Positions 1-9,184 of a stretch of 64,000 nt of DNA are shown here, one piece after another; position 1 is the stretch's first letter, and every line of letters begins with the position of its first letter. Under the pieces are notes generated by a model. It was not told where the DNA came from. It saw only the letters and a program-made list of their open reading frames with translations, and made no database searches. This DNA comes from Syntrophorhabdus sp. PtaB.Bin027 (GTDB lineage: Bacteria; Desulfobacterota; Syntrophorhabdia; Syntrophorhabdales; Syntrophorhabdaceae). A program made the translations under genes and the position numbers. The stretch is from assembly GCA_002067585.1 (NCBI GenBank), contig MVQO01000228.1, positions 1-64,000 of the forward strand. The letters run 5' to 3'.

Positions 1-186
1 GTATCCTCCGTTTTCCCCCTTTGCCGAGGGGTATTGTTGGTGTTTGAATTACCAAAGGATACGTCTTTTTTTGTGCCATACACAAGATTTGATTATAACT
101 CTAATTTGGGGCAGGACTGCCCGGATTGTAAACAGTACGGAAAACAGCTGGCGCAGGGCCCGATGCAATTCTTTAAGAGCATCTAA
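1..186 (+). CDS. possible 3' end of an unidentified protein, cut by the window edge
   Basis: The first plus-strand frame is open from base 1 to a TAA at 184-186, giving 61 residues with no start codon in view. The distal part contains a CPDC motif (about residues 40-43) and ends in FFKSI. It would converge on ald, whose stop lies at 215, which is a normal arrangement. A 61-codon open frame can arise by chance and I recognise no family. The first 20 or so residues look less protein-like than the rest. Treat it as a candidate truncated gene only. Confidence 0.25.
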   Translation, partial: VSSVFPLCRGVLLVFELPKDTSFFVPYTRFDYNSNLGQDCPDCKQYGKQLAQGPMQFFKSI

Positions 187-214
187 TGGTCATGGGCTTC
201 AGAAGTACATTGGT

Positions 215-1324
215 CTAAACCACCTTCTTCCATGAAACACATTTCATATTAAAGGACTCGGCTACTGCCGGGTGAGTAAGGACACCACGGGCAAGGTTAA
301 TGCCCGCGGCAAGAGAAGGGTCATGTTCAGCAGCCTTTTTCAGTCCCTTGGATGCAATAGCCCTGATGTAAGGAAGTGTTGCATTTGTTAGGGCAGCAGT
401 CGAAGTTAGGGGCACTGAAGCAGGCATATTCGGAACTGCGTAATGGATCACATCATGGATTTTGTAGATGGGTTCGGCATGGCTAGTGGGCCGTGTTGTC
501 TCGATGGAGCCTCCCTGATCAACGGATATATCGATAATGACAGAGCCTGGTTTCATTTCCGAAACCATTTCTTCTGTTACAAGTACAGGAGCCCTGGCTC
601 CAGGGATTAATACAGCACCGATTAAAACATCCGCATTGGCGACAGCCTGTTTAATCATGTACGGGTTTGAGAAAAGGGTCATAACCTTACCGTGTAAGAC
701 ATCATCAGCATATTTGAGCCGGCTGTAATTGATATCGATGATTGTAACATGTGCACCCTGACCTTCGGCAACTTTTGCGGCATTATAACCGGTTACGCCA
801 CACCCAAGAATCACAACCTCGGCAGGTGGTACACCAGGAACTCCGCTCAGCAGAATTCCCCTACCTCCATATTCAGCTTCCAGAAAATGCACAGCCAGTT
901 GAACAGCCATCCTTCCTGCAACTTCACTCATAGGTATGAGAAGGGGGAGGTTTCCGAGTTTATCCTGAACAGTCTCATATGCAATACCAGTTATGCCAGT
1001 CCTCAAAAGGCCATTTGTGAGATTCCTTGATGACGCAAGGTGAAGGTACGTAAAGAGTATTTTGCCTTCTCTCAGATATGGCCATTCTGATTCCAGTGGT
1101 TCTTTCACTTTCAGGATTAACTCAGCTTTGTCAAAAAGATCCTTCTTGGAAGCTATTGTGGCACCTTCCAAAATATATTCTTCATCGGACAACCTGCTGC
1201 CCATGCCTGCGCCTGTTTCAACAACAACGGAATGTCCGTCATGTACCAGGACATGAACTCCGGCCGGTGTTAAAGCTACTCTTTTTTCTCCTTCTTTAAT
1301 TTCCTTTGGTACTCCTATAATCAT
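215..1324 (-). CDS. ald: alanine dehydrogenase
   Basis: Predicted NAD-dependent alanine dehydrogenase, interconverting L-alanine and pyruvate plus ammonia. The 369 residues match the usual family length. The N-terminus MIIGVPKEIKEGEKRVALTP is the classic AlaDH/PNT opening. The substrate-binding lysine lies in LILKVKEPL and the conserved histidine in TYLHLAS. The Rossmann fold shows VVILGCGVTGYNAAKVA near residues 170-186 and the C-terminal domain carries HYAVPNMPASVPLTST. A purine-rich Shine-Dalgarno (AGAGAGGAAGAG) precedes the ATG. It lies 57 bp downstream of the DUF6125-like gene on the same strand and is probably co-transcribed. In an anaerobe it could regenerate NAD+ or use alanine; that role is inferred. 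Confidence 0.97.
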   Translation of the reverse strand: MIIGVPKEIKEGEKRVALTPAGVHVLVHDGHSVVVETGAGMGSRLSDEEYILEGATIASKKDLFDKAELILKVKEPLESEWPYLREGKILFTYLHLASSRNLTNGLLRTGITGIAYETVQDKLGNLPLLIPMSEVAGRMAVQLAVHFLEAEYGGRGILLSGVPGVPPAEVVILGCGVTGYNAAKVAEGQGAHVTIIDINYSRLKYADDVLHGKVMTLFSNPYMIKQAVANADVLIGAVLIPGARAPVLVTEEMVSEMKPGSVIIDISVDQGGSIETTRPTSHAEPIYKIHDVIHYAVPNMPASVPLTSTAALTNATLPYIRAIASKGLKKAAEHDPSLAAGINLARGVLTHPAVAESFNMKCVSWKKVV

Positions 1325-1381
1325 CTCTTCCTCTCTTATTCTTTATTCAGATTTTACTCTTGTTCTGTAGCTTGTGAACCT

Positions 1382-1888
1382 TTATATTGTGAATCTCCAT
1401 TTGCAAAACATATCTTTCGGGTGGGGGTCTGGCGGACCGAACATACATTCTACCTTGATGGTTGGATCAATGGCATGGGCAAAGGAATTGAATTCTCCCT
1501 CATGCATGTATTTGCAAACAAATTCATCAAGTCCTCTCCTAAGTCTTGCCTCCTGGGTAGGACAGTGGGGAACACTAATGATGATCTCGTCTTCTTTTTC
1601 TTCGATCTGATATTCCACAAGAACAGTCCATGGAAAGAGCTTTAAAGCCTTGAGAAAACCTTTTAGCCCTTTTTCCTGAATCCCGAACCGTTTGACTAAA
1701 TCCTCTGCAGCCATTCGGGGCACTCTGCTCCAGACGCTTTCATTGAGTCTTTCTGCAATCTCCTGGTCGAACTGTTCAGCAACCTTAATGAACCAGAACG
1801 CATCGACAACCCTGTAATGCCAGAAGAGGAACTCGAGATAACTGATGAGTTCATTTTTTTCCATTGATTGAAAGATTCTTAAGTCCAT
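1382..1888 (-). CDS. DUF6125-like hypothetical protein
   Basis: A soluble protein of 168 residues with no signal peptide or membrane segment. The helical N-terminal half contains a [20 protein letters not shown] segment. A conserved-looking C-terminal stretch has [11 protein letters not shown] (about residues 127-137), then a cysteine in EFVCKYMH, and the protein ends in MFCKWRF. This cysteine-bearing pattern recalls the DUF6125 family seen in anaerobic deltaproteobacteria, whose function is not established. It sits directly upstream of ald in the same orientation. The family name is from memory of the motif pattern and is moderately certain; no function is claimed. Confidence 0.75.
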   Translation of the reverse strand: MDLRIFQSMEKNELISYLEFLFWHYRVVDAFWFIKVAEQFDQEIAERLNESVWSRVPRMAAEDLVKRFGIQEKGLKGFLKALKLFPWTVLVEYQIEEKEDEIIISVPHCPTQEARLRRGLDEFVCKYMHEGEFNSFAHAIDPTIKVECMFGPPDPHPKDMFCKWRFTI

Positions 1889-2003
1889 TTATCTCTCTCC
1901 TTATTTTTTTACAAGAAGTTATATTTTATCACAAAGTTACAAGGTGTCAATGATGGAATAAATCAGGAAGAAAGAATGTAATTCTCGCTGAAGACTCAAT
2001 GCA

Positions 2004-2663
2004 TCAGCTTTTTTTGAAAAGTTTTGCAATTCTTCTGTCGAGACCCAGAAGGACAGGTGGGATGAACAAATATGCACTGTTTTTCCACGATTTTCCTTTT
2101 GGATTTATCCACGCTTTTTTCCATTCCTCGAATCTTGGCAAAAATCGTTCAAGAGAGTCACTCATAAAATTTGATCCTTTAACCCCAATTGCTATGACAG
2201 TGTGGGGAAAACTCTCGCGGCCTGCTGATCCCACGAAGAAAAACGAAAAAGGACGAAGGAGACTCCTCAGCCCATCTGGTGTGAAACGCCAGTAATCTGC
2301 AGGCGAATCATGGATTCGGAAATCGAGGACTGTGCTGAGAAAAACCACACCCCCCGGCTTGAGTATGCGATGAATTTCCAAAAGGGCTTTGTGTGGAAAC
2401 TCCACATGTTCCAGTGTGTCACATGTAATTGCTGTGCCAACAGTCTCGTCAGGTATTGCTATTTCGTGAAGATTGAGTACCTTGTCAACCCCTCGTCCTT
2501 CTCGCATATCGCAACCGACATAGGATTTCCCCGTGAAGAATGATCTGAGGTCCGCAAAATCTTCAAAACCTGGGAGTTGTAAAGCCCCAAACTCATAGAT
2601 TGGTTCTTCCACAGGAAATGTATCTGCAAATATCTTGACTATTTGCCGTATTGATTCGCGCAA
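2004..2663 (-). CDS. class I SAM-dependent methyltransferase
   Basis: A 219-residue cytoplasmic protein with a Methyltransf_11-like Rossmann core. YVGCDMREGRGVDKVLNLHE (about residues 50-69) carries the acidic residue expected to bind the SAM ribose. DTLEHVEFPHKALLEIHRIL gives motifs II and III, followed by KPGGVVFLST, the usual post-motif loop. The segment DSPADYWRFTPDGL is typical of a subgroup often found near glycan or lipid biosynthesis genes. The canonical glycine-rich motif I is weak (FGALQLPGFEDF). The substrate cannot be read from the sequence. It lies 106 bp downstream of htpG on the same strand. Confidence 0.88.
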   Translation of the reverse strand: MRESIRQIVKIFADTFPVEEPIYEFGALQLPGFEDFADLRSFFTGKSYVGCDMREGRGVDKVLNLHEIAIPDETVGTAITCDTLEHVEFPHKALLEIHRILKPGGVVFLSTVLDFRIHDSPADYWRFTPDGLRSLLRPFSFFFVGSAGRESFPHTVIAIGVKGSNFMSDSLERFLPRFEEWKKAWINPKGKSWKNSAYLFIPPVLLGLDRRIAKLFKKS

Positions 2664-2769
2664 AATCTATCCGGGCGGTAAATTGGCATGAATGAGTAAT
2701 TCTCTTCATGCCTGTATGGTTATATACTATGGTGGGATCGAAATCAACCAGGAATGAGCGGAAATAATG

Positions 2770-4683
2770 TTACGTTCCTGTTTTTTCCAGGCTTTCAACC
2801 ATCAGCTGGGCTATTTTCTGTGTAAAGGCGGATGGATCCTGCGGTTTTGATCCCTCAAGCAAGAGTGCTTGGTCGTACAGAAGAAAAATAAAATCTGTTA
2901 GAACCGGCTCACTCCTGTTCTTCTCAAAAATTCGGTTCATGGCTGCAAACAAAGGATGATCCGGGTTGATTTCCAGAACTCTCTTCGCGGCAGGTACCTC
3001 TTGCCCCATAGCTTTGAGAAGTTTTTCCATATGTGGATCAGGATCACCTTCATCTGCAACGAGGCAACATGCCGAATCAATAAGACGGCCTGACATTCTC
3101 ACATCTTTCACATGATCTTTCAGAACATCTTTGATCATATCCATGAGTTTGCCATATTCCTTTTTAGTTTTCTCTTTTTTACTTTCATCCGATTTATCGA
3201 GTTCAATGCTGCCTTTTGATATGGATTTAAATTTTTTTCCTTTATATTCGAAACCACTGAAAAGAAAATCATCAATATCATCTAATAAAACGAGAACCTC
3301 ATAATCCTTTTTCGAGAATGCTTCCATATAAGGTGACTTCAGAACTTCAATCATGGATGTGGCAGTGGCATAATAAATATCCTGTTGGTCCTCTTTCATG
3401 TCTTTTACGTATTCTTCCAGGGTTCGAAATTTGCCTTCCTCAGTCTTAGTTGTGGAGAAAAGGAGAAGGTCTGCAATGGTTTCTCCTCTTTCGAAATCAT
3501 AATGTATTCCTTCCTTGAGCACCCTTCCGAATTCCTTGTAAAACTCAGCATACGAGTCCTTTTCTTCATTTTTCATATCCTGAAGGGTATCGAGTACTTT
3601 TTTTGTGATGTTTGCCTTAATGATATCCACCTGCCTGTTGTTTTGCAGGATTTCTCTTGAAACATTAAGGGGAAGGTCAGAAGAATCGACAACACCTTTG
3701 ATAAAACGCAGGTAAGGAGGAATCAATTCTTCGCAATGATCCATGATTTGAACCCGTTTCACATACAGGGTCGGTCCTATTTTGTAGTCGCGATAAAGTA
3801 TGTTGAAAGGCGCCTTCGAAGGGGTGTATAGAAGGGCGGTGAACTCTGATGTGCCTTCTGCTTTGTAATGTATTACTTTTGATGGCTTAGCAAAATCGTG
3901 CGAGATGTGTTTATAGAACTCATTGTACTCATCTTCGTTTATGTCATTTTTATCTTTGAGCCAGATTGCCTTTTGTGAGTTGAGTGTTTCATCTTCTCTG
4001 ATTTTTACTCGCTGGCTCTTGTCAATGTCACTCTGCTTCTCCCGCTCGACTTCCATGACAATAGGATGCTCTATGAAGTCCGAGTATTTTTTGACAATAC
4101 TTTTTATCTCCCATTCCTGGAGATATTTTTTTTCGTCATCCTTCAGATGGAGAGTAATATCTGTTCCTTTCGTTAATTTTTCAATGTTTTCTATTGTAAA
4201 TGAGCCATCGCCTGTTGACTCCCACCGTACTCCCTTTCCAGGGTCCTGACCGGCTCTGCGCGAGACAACTGTTATTTTGTCTGCCACCATGAAGGAGGAA
4301 TAAAAACCTACGCCAAACTGGCCGATGAGCTCCGGATTATCTTTGACTTCTTTACTTTGAAGGGCTGTAATAAATTCTCTTGTCCCTGAATGGGCAATAG
4401 TGCCAAGAGCGGTAATGATCTCCTCTTTTGACATGCCGATACCATTGTCGCTCACTGTAAGAGTGTTGGTGGCCTTGTCAGGAGTTATTCTTATATGCCA
4501 TCCTCCATCCTTTTCTGCGATTTCCGGGTTAGTAAGGGATTCGTATCTGGCCCTGTCAATGGCGTCTGATGCATTTGAAACTAGTTCCCTGAGGAACACC
4601 TCTTTATGGGAGTAAAGGGAATGGATCATGAGATCCAAGAGTTGTTTGATTTCAGTTTTGAATTCCATTCGTTCAATCGTCAT
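2770..4683 (-). CDS. htpG: Hsp90-family chaperone HtpG
   Basis: ATP-dependent cytosolic chaperone of the bacterial Hsp90 family, 637 residues, the expected length. The N-terminal GHKL ATPase domain shows KEVFLRELVSNASDA, DNGIGMSKEE and a lid/G-loop segment GQFGVGFYSSFMVADK. The middle domain has RVQIMDHCEELIPPYLRFIKGVVDSSDLPLNVSRE, whose later part is a family signature. The C-terminal dimerisation domain lacks a eukaryotic MEEVD tail, as expected. The start is supported by a GAGGTGA Shine-Dalgarno. A good sigma-70-type promoter lies about 70 bp upstream; no CIRCE element was seen. Confidence 0.99.
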   Translation of the reverse strand: MTIERMEFKTEIKQLLDLMIHSLYSHKEVFLRELVSNASDAIDRARYESLTNPEIAEKDGGWHIRITPDKATNTLTVSDNGIGMSKEEIITALGTIAHSGTREFITALQSKEVKDNPELIGQFGVGFYSSFMVADKITVVSRRAGQDPGKGVRWESTGDGSFTIENIEKLTKGTDITLHLKDDEKKYLQEWEIKSIVKKYSDFIEHPIVMEVEREKQSDIDKSQRVKIREDETLNSQKAIWLKDKNDINEDEYNEFYKHISHDFAKPSKVIHYKAEGTSEFTALLYTPSKAPFNILYRDYKIGPTLYVKRVQIMDHCEELIPPYLRFIKGVVDSSDLPLNVSREILQNNRQVDIIKANITKKVLDTLQDMKNEEKDSYAEFYKEFGRVLKEGIHYDFERGETIADLLLFSTTKTEEGKFRTLEEYVKDMKEDQQDIYYATATSMIEVLKSPYMEAFSKKDYEVLVLLDDIDDFLFSGFEYKGKKFKSISKGSIELDKSDESKKEKTKKEYGKLMDMIKDVLKDHVKDVRMSGRLIDSACCLVADEGDPDPHMEKLLKAMGQEVPAAKRVLEINPDHPLFAAMNRIFEKNRSEPVLTDFIFLLYDQALLLEGSKPQDPSAFTQKIAQLMVESLEKTGT

Positions 4684-4699
4684 ATAAGTTCACCTCGTT

Positions 4700-4713
4700 C
4701 AACTAAATAGTTG
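4700..4713. repeat. short inverted repeat in the htpG 5' leader
   Basis: The arms CAACTA and TAGTTG are separated by AA and lie between the predicted htpG -10 element and its Shine-Dalgarno. In the htpG mRNA this would be a small hairpin roughly 10 nt upstream of the ribosome-binding site. It could be an operator half-site pair or a weak RNA thermosensor-like stem, or it may be chance. Confidence 0.3.
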
Positions 4714-4751
4714 TGTTCGCTGAATGATACAAAAAATGCGAATGCAGTATT

Positions 4752-4780
4752 TATATAATTCCTGAGGTCTGGTTAGTCAA
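4752..4780 (-). promoter_or_regulatory. sigma-70-type promoter of htpG
   Basis: Read on the minus strand: -35 TTGACT (4780-4775), 17-bp spacer, -10 TATATA (4757-4752). The predicted transcription start is near 4745, leaving a leader of about 60 nt. The fit is 5/6 at both boxes with ideal spacing. It is a housekeeping-type promoter rather than an obvious sigma-32 promoter. Confidence 0.6.
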
Positions 4781-4792
4781 TATCAAAACGCC

Positions 4793-4820
4793 TTGCGTGT
4801 CCCATGATTCATGCTATAAT
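4793..4820 (+). promoter_or_regulatory. possible promoter of the cooC-plsC-ftsK-lolA-recO operon
   Basis: A perfect TATAAT at 4815-4820 is preceded at 16 bp by TTGCGT (4793-4798), a weak -35. It drives away from htpG, so the 249-bp intergenic region would hold two divergent promoters. The leader would be about 105 nt. Confidence 0.4.
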
Positions 4821-4932
4821 AGTCCGTGTGTCCGGGAAAAGACTTATTCAAGAGAATTGACCATATCCGCTCAGTTTTAACCGGGATCATCATTACAGTT
4901 AAGATTGTTGGTGACAATAGTCGGAGGTTGAT

Positions 4933-5709
4933 ATGAAGGTTGCCATATCAGGAAAAGGTGGAGTAGGTAAGACAACCCTTGCTGGCGTTATGGCACGGAT
5001 TCTTGCCAAACAAGGCTACAAAGTCCTTGCAATTGATGCAGACCCCGACTCGAACCTTGCGAGTGCAATCGGAGTGGACCAGAAAAAGCTTGACTCTGCG
5101 AAACCCCTTGCCCTCATGAAAGAATTTATCGAAGAACGTACGTCCAGCAAAAAAGGAACATATGGTTCATTCTTTAAGTTGAACCCCCGGGTTGATGACA
5201 TCCCAGAGAGATTTGCTGTTGATAAGGATGGTATCAAACTGGTTATACTAGGCAACATCCAGCAGGGCGGGGGCGGTTGCTTCTGCCCAGAAAGCGTGTT
5301 ACTCAAAAGCCTTCTTTCTTATATCATTATTGAAAGGGATGAGTCGGTGATTGTAGACATGGAAGCCGGTCTTGAACACCTTGGTCGGGGAACGGCCGAA
5401 TACGTAGATGCTTTGTTAGTTGTCGTTGAGCCTGGTAAGAGAAGCTTTCAGACAGCATACCAGGTGAAAAGACTGAGCCAGGACCTTGGTATTAAAAACC
5501 TTTACATTGTAGGTAACAAAATCATGGATATTTCTGATGATGAGCTCATGAGGAATAGCCTGGAAGGTTTTACAGTTCTTGGAACTATTTCATATAATGA
5601 GAAAGTTATCGAGGCTGACAAGTTAGGTGTGTCTCCCTTTGATATAGATGAAAAAATAAGGACAGAGGTGGGATACATTATTGAAGCCCTTCGAAATCGA
5701 GTGACATGA
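4933..5709 (+). CDS. cooC: CooC/AcsF-type nickel-insertion ATPase for CO dehydrogenase
   Basis: A 258-residue SIMIBI-class P-loop ATPase. The deviant Walker A SGKGGVGKTTLAGV lies at residues 6-19, followed by AIDADPDSNLASAIG. The family's metal-binding CxC is present in GGGGCFCPES (about residue 115), and VDMEAGLEHLGRGT forms the Walker B/switch region. CooC proteins couple ATP hydrolysis to nickel insertion into the C-cluster of Ni-CO dehydrogenase / acetyl-CoA synthase. No CODH genes lie in this window, so the target must be encoded elsewhere. The start has an upstream CGGAGG. It heads an operon whose other members are envelope and DNA-repair genes; the ATGA overlap with plsC implies translational coupling. 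Confidence 0.92.
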   Translation: MKVAISGKGGVGKTTLAGVMARILAKQGYKVLAIDADPDSNLASAIGVDQKKLDSAKPLALMKEFIEERTSSKKGTYGSFFKLNPRVDDIPERFAVDKDGIKLVILGNIQQGGGGCFCPESVLLKSLLSYIIIERDESVIVDMEAGLEHLGRGTAEYVDALLVVVEPGKRSFQTAYQVKRLSQDLGIKNLYIVGNKIMDISDDELMRNSLEGFTVLGTISYNEKVIEADKLGVSPFDIDEKIRTEVGYIIEALRNRVT

Positions 5710-6413
5710 GCAAGATTCTCATTATTGTCGAATATGTAGTTGTTACAATCATTCTTTCAGCAATTGCACTCTTAGTATCTCTTTTTGACAAACAGGGTAG
5801 AGCATTGCATCGTATGGCTCAATTTTGGGCAAAAATCCATCTTATGACAAGTGGCATACAGGTGTCGGTAACAGGCCTTGAAAATATCTCATCGCCTCCG
5901 TACATATTTATGTGTAATCATCAGAGTGCACTCGATATTTTTTCGCTCCTCAATAGTCTCCCTGTCCAGTTCAAATGGATAGCAAAGAGAGAACTTTTTT
6001 ATATCCCTTTTTTAGGATGGGCAATGAAGAGGGCAGGATACATAAGCCTCGATAGAAAACATCCCCGGGAAGCCATTAAGGCAATGGATGATGCGGCAAA
6101 AAAGATAAGGGAAGGGACCAATATCATTATCTTTCCTGAAGGAACAAGAAGCAAGGATGGACACCTTCTCCCTTTCAAAAAAGGGGGGTTTTCTCTTGCG
6201 CTCCGTGCAAAGGTTCCTATAGTGCCAGTGGGGATATCCGGATCAAACAGGCTACAGCCAAAAGGTAGTTTCATTCCGAATCAAAAAGGGGTAATATACT
6301 TAAGAATCGGCAAGCCAGTAGAAACAGCCCAGGGCAGCCGTTCTGCTAAAACTGAAATAATGATGACAGTCAGACAGGCTATTGAAGGCTTGATGACCGA
6401 GAAAGAGGCTTAG
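5706..6413 (+). CDS. plsC: 1-acyl-sn-glycerol-3-phosphate acyltransferase
   Basis: Transfers an acyl chain to the sn-2 position of lysophosphatidic acid, giving phosphatidic acid, at the inner membrane. 235 residues. The catalytic HX4D motif is NHQSALD, about residue 72. The glycerol-phosphate-binding motif is FPEGTRSKDG, about residues 145-154, and VPVGISGSNR is the downstream block IV. A hydrophobic N-terminus (residues 5-25) acts as membrane anchor. The start codon overlaps the cooC stop by 4 bp (ATGA). Family assignment is firm; lysophospholipid specificity is inferred. Confidence 0.95.
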   Translation: MSKILIIVEYVVVTIILSAIALLVSLFDKQGRALHRMAQFWAKIHLMTSGIQVSVTGLENISSPPYIFMCNHQSALDIFSLLNSLPVQFKWIAKRELFYIPFLGWAMKRAGYISLDRKHPREAIKAMDDAAKKIREGTNIIIFPEGTRSKDGHLLPFKKGGFSLALRAKVPIVPVGISGSNRLQPKGSFIPNQKGVIYLRIGKPVETAQGSRSAKTEIMMTVRQAIEGLMTEKEA

Positions 6414-6425
6414 GTACACCAGAAC

Positions 6426-8456
6426 ATGTCGCCAGAGCTGAAGAAGGAGATGTTAGGGGTTGGATTATTGGGTCTTTTTTTATTCCTCCTTGTAAGTCTT
6501 ATCTCATACCATCCGTTTGATCCTTCTCTTAATGCATTGGCTTCTGGTGGGGCAAAAAACTGGTGTGGCAAGGTTGGTTCATATATATCAGATATCCTCA
6601 TACAGTTATTCGGCATGATGAGCTTCATATTGCCCGCTGTTTCCCTCCTCTTCGGTTTATTCTTCGTCAGGAAAAAAGATCCTCCTCATATACTGCTCCT
6701 TACATCAGGTATTGTTCTGCTCTTTTTGTCTCTATCTGCCATACTCCAGATTAGTATCGGGCAGATTCACCTGAGGGGCGTAGGAATGCCTTTCTCAGGT
6801 TTCCTGGGCTCGTTTTTTGGAAAAATGTTTCTGAAATTCTTTAACTATTTTGGAAGCTACCTTATCCTCTTAATTCTACTTTTAATTTCAGCTTTTTTGA
6901 TTGTTCAGGCGCCATTGCTTTCAATGTTTGAGGCCAGAATAGAGAGAAGAAAACCTCTTGAACGGAGAAAAGAGATAAAGGTAACCGAGGAAGCGCCAAA
7001 AGAAGAGAAGAAGGTTGAGAAAAAACCTGTACAGGAGGCATTTGATTTCTTTAATGAAATCGGGCCGTACAAACTCCCGTCGGTCTCTCTTCTTGATACA
7101 ACGGAAAAGAAAGAGGTCAAAATCGACAAGGAGAGCATTCAGGCCAATGCAAGTATTCTGGAAAAGAAGCTAAAAGACTACGGTATAGATGGTAAGGTAG
7201 TAGAAGTACGCCCCGGGCCTGTGATAACCATGTACGAATTCCAACCGGCAGCAGGAATTAAGGTATCCAGGATTTCGAATCTTGCTGACGACCTCGCCAT
7301 GGCGTTGAGCGCTGTTTCGATTCGAATCATTGCCCCTATACCTGGTAAGGATGTTGTTGGTATTGAAATACCAAACAAGATTAGGCAGACAGTCTATTTC
7401 AAGGAGATTATCGAATCCCCTCAGTTTGCCGCATCGAATTCCTTTCTGAGTCTGGCCCTTGGGAAAACCATCGCAGGTGAGCCATTCGTAGCTGATCTGA
7501 CCAAGATGCCCCACCTTCTTGTTGCTGGTTCTACAGGGTCAGGAAAAAGTGTCTCCCTCAACAGTATGATTTGCAGTATGCTCTACAAAGCAACGCCAAT
7601 AAATGTCAAGTTCCTCATGATCGACCTGAAAATGTTAGAGCTTTCATTCTACGATGGTATACCCCACCTGCTTTTGCCGGTAGTCACGAACGCCAAAAAT
7701 GCAAAAGCCTCACTCAGGTGGCTCATCGATGAGATGGAGCGCAGATACAAAATGATGGCTGAGAAGGGTGTCAGAAACATCGACAAATATAACCAAAAAA
7801 TGGTGAAAGGGAACATGGAGGCAATCCCTTACATTGTAGTTGTCATTGATGAGCTGGCTGATCTTATGATGGTCTCCACAAAAGAAGTTGAGGAGTATAT
7901 TGCCAGGCTTGCGCAGATGGCCAGGGCATCAGGCATCCATCTGATTCTTGCCACACAGCGACCGTCAGTAGATGTCCTTACAGGGATAATTAAGGCAAAC
8001 TTTCCCGCCCGGATTTCCTGCCAGGTTTCTTCGAAGGTTGATTCGCGGACAATCCTTGACACTAACGGTGCAGAGAGCCTTCTTGGGTATGGCGACATGC
8101 TTTTCTTGAGCCCGGGCTATGGGAGATTGCAGAGACTTCACGGACCTTTTGTATCAGAGAGTGAGATCAAGAGAATTGTGGAATTCCTTAAACAACAGGG
8201 GACGCCGGTCTACCACCAGGAGATACTTGAAGAAAGGGAAGAAGAGGGAGCTGGTGAAGAAAACATGGATGACGAAAAATACCAGGAGGCTGTTGAATTT
8301 GTCATGGAAAGAGGTGAAGCCTCCATTAGCATGGTGCAGCGAAGATTCAGGATTGGGTACAACAGGGCTGCCCGAATTGTGGAGCGTATGGAGGCCGAAG
8401 GAATCGTTGGCCCCTCTGATGGTGTGAAACCGAGGGAGGTATTGAAAAGAAAATGA
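6426..8456 (+). CDS. ftsK: DNA translocase FtsK/SpoIIIE
   Basis: Septum-located hexameric DNA pump that clears and aligns chromosome dimers at division. 676 residues, a compact version without the long proline/glutamine linker of E. coli FtsK. The N-terminus has four hydrophobic membrane segments (about residues 10-160). An acidic/basic linker follows, then the alpha/beta motor with Walker [21 protein letters not shown] and Walker [14 protein letters not shown]. The C-terminal winged-helix gamma domain, which reads KOPS-like polar sequences, is seen as [20 protein letters not shown]. It starts 13 bp after plsC and overlaps lolA by 4 bp. Confidence 0.98.
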   Translation: MSPELKKEMLGVGLLGLFLFLLVSLISYHPFDPSLNALASGGAKNWCGKVGSYISDILIQLFGMMSFILPAVSLLFGLFFVRKKDPPHILLLTSGIVLLFLSLSAILQISIGQIHLRGVGMPFSGFLGSFFGKMFLKFFNYFGSYLILLILLLISAFLIVQAPLLSMFEARIERRKPLERRKEIKVTEEAPKEEKKVEKKPVQEAFDFFNEIGPYKLPSVSLLDTTEKKEVKIDKESIQANASILEKKLKDYGIDGKVVEVRPGPVITMYEFQPAAGIKVSRISNLADDLAMALSAVSIRIIAPIPGKDVVGIEIPNKIRQTVYFKEIIESPQFAASNSFLSLALGKTIAGEPFVADLTKMPHLLVAGSTGSGKSVSLNSMICSMLYKATPINVKFLMIDLKMLELSFYDGIPHLLLPVVTNAKNAKASLRWLIDEMERRYKMMAEKGVRNIDKYNQKMVKGNMEAIPYIVVVIDELADLMMVSTKEVEEYIARLAQMARASGIHLILATQRPSVDVLTGIIKANFPARISCQVSSKVDSRTILDTNGAESLLGYGDMLFLSPGYGRLQRLHGPFVSESEIKRIVEFLKQQGTPVYHQEILEEREEEGAGEENMDDEKYQEAVEFVMERGEASISMVQRRFRIGYNRAARIVERMEAEGIVGPSDGVKPREVLKRK

Positions 8457-9184
8457 GTGATAGCATTGAATGTTTAGCGATTACCATGCGGCGAGAACAA
8501 AAAAAATGTATAACCTGCATTTTTTTCATTGTGATGATTGCAATCTGTTTTTGTGTTGGGGCAGGGTATGCTGCTGGACCGCACCCCAGAACTCCGAACT
8601 CAGAATACCAAACTGTTTTACACCAGTCCTCCTTCGATGAAATAAAAAAGGCATATGCTGAGATCAAAACCCTTGAGGCCCAATTCAAACAAAGAATTTT
8701 TATATCAAGCCTGAAGAAAGAGCGTGACTCGAAAGGTGAGTTTTTCTTTAAGAGGCAAAAGGGCTTCTTATGGCGCTACAAAACACCCAAGGTTCAATAT
8801 TTTCTTTATGATGGAAAATTTATCTGGCAGGAAGAGGATGACAAGCCCTATGTGGCAAAGAATAAAATCGACAAAGAAAAGACCGGTGGAACATTTTTTG
8901 ACCTTATTGAAGATATAGCAAAAATCGATGAGCTCTTCACGCTCAAGGAACAAAAGATAGAGGAAAATTTTGAGGTCTTGCAACTTATACCCAAAAAAGA
9001 AGGGACTGTTATTTCTGCAAAGATATGGATCGATAAACAAAAATTGATCAAGAAGATTGAGATTCATGAATTTACCGGTAACGTAAACACAATCGAGTTT
9101 TCATCCATCAAAGTGAATCAATCCTTGGATGAAAGCAAGTTTGTTTTCAAGTCTGACGGTAAGAAGGAGATTGTTGAGAGATAA
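8453..9184 (+). CDS. lolA: outer-membrane lipoprotein carrier protein LolA
   Basis: Periplasmic chaperone that carries lipoproteins from the LolCDE transporter to the outer membrane. 243 residues from the ATG that overlaps ftsK. An internal ATG at 8486 (residue 12) would start a cleaner signal peptide, [20 protein letters not shown], ending near AGYAA. The mature domain shows [11 protein letters not shown], the family-typical [20 protein letters not shown] and a C-terminal [21 protein letters not shown]. An odd polar insert [11 protein letters not shown] follows the signal peptide; its DNA looks like a short degenerate repeat (see findings). Its presence implies a diderm envelope. Confidence 0.88.
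   Translation: MSDSIECLAITMRREQKKCITCIFFIVMIAICFCVGAGYAAGPHPRTPNSEYQTVLHQSSFDEIKKAYAEIKTLEAQFKQRIFISSLKKERDSKGEFFFKRQKGFLWRYKTPKVQYFLYDGKFIWQEEDDKPYVAKNKIDKEKTGGTFFDLIEDIAKIDELFTLKEQKIEENFEVLQLIPKKEGTVISAKIWIDKQKLIKKIEIHEFTGNVNTIEFSSIKVNQSLDESKFVFKSDGKKEIVER

Noticed and set aside
4684-4932. CIRCE (HrcA operator) upstream of htpG
   Set aside because: No TTAGCACTC-N9-GAGTGCTAA or near match was found.
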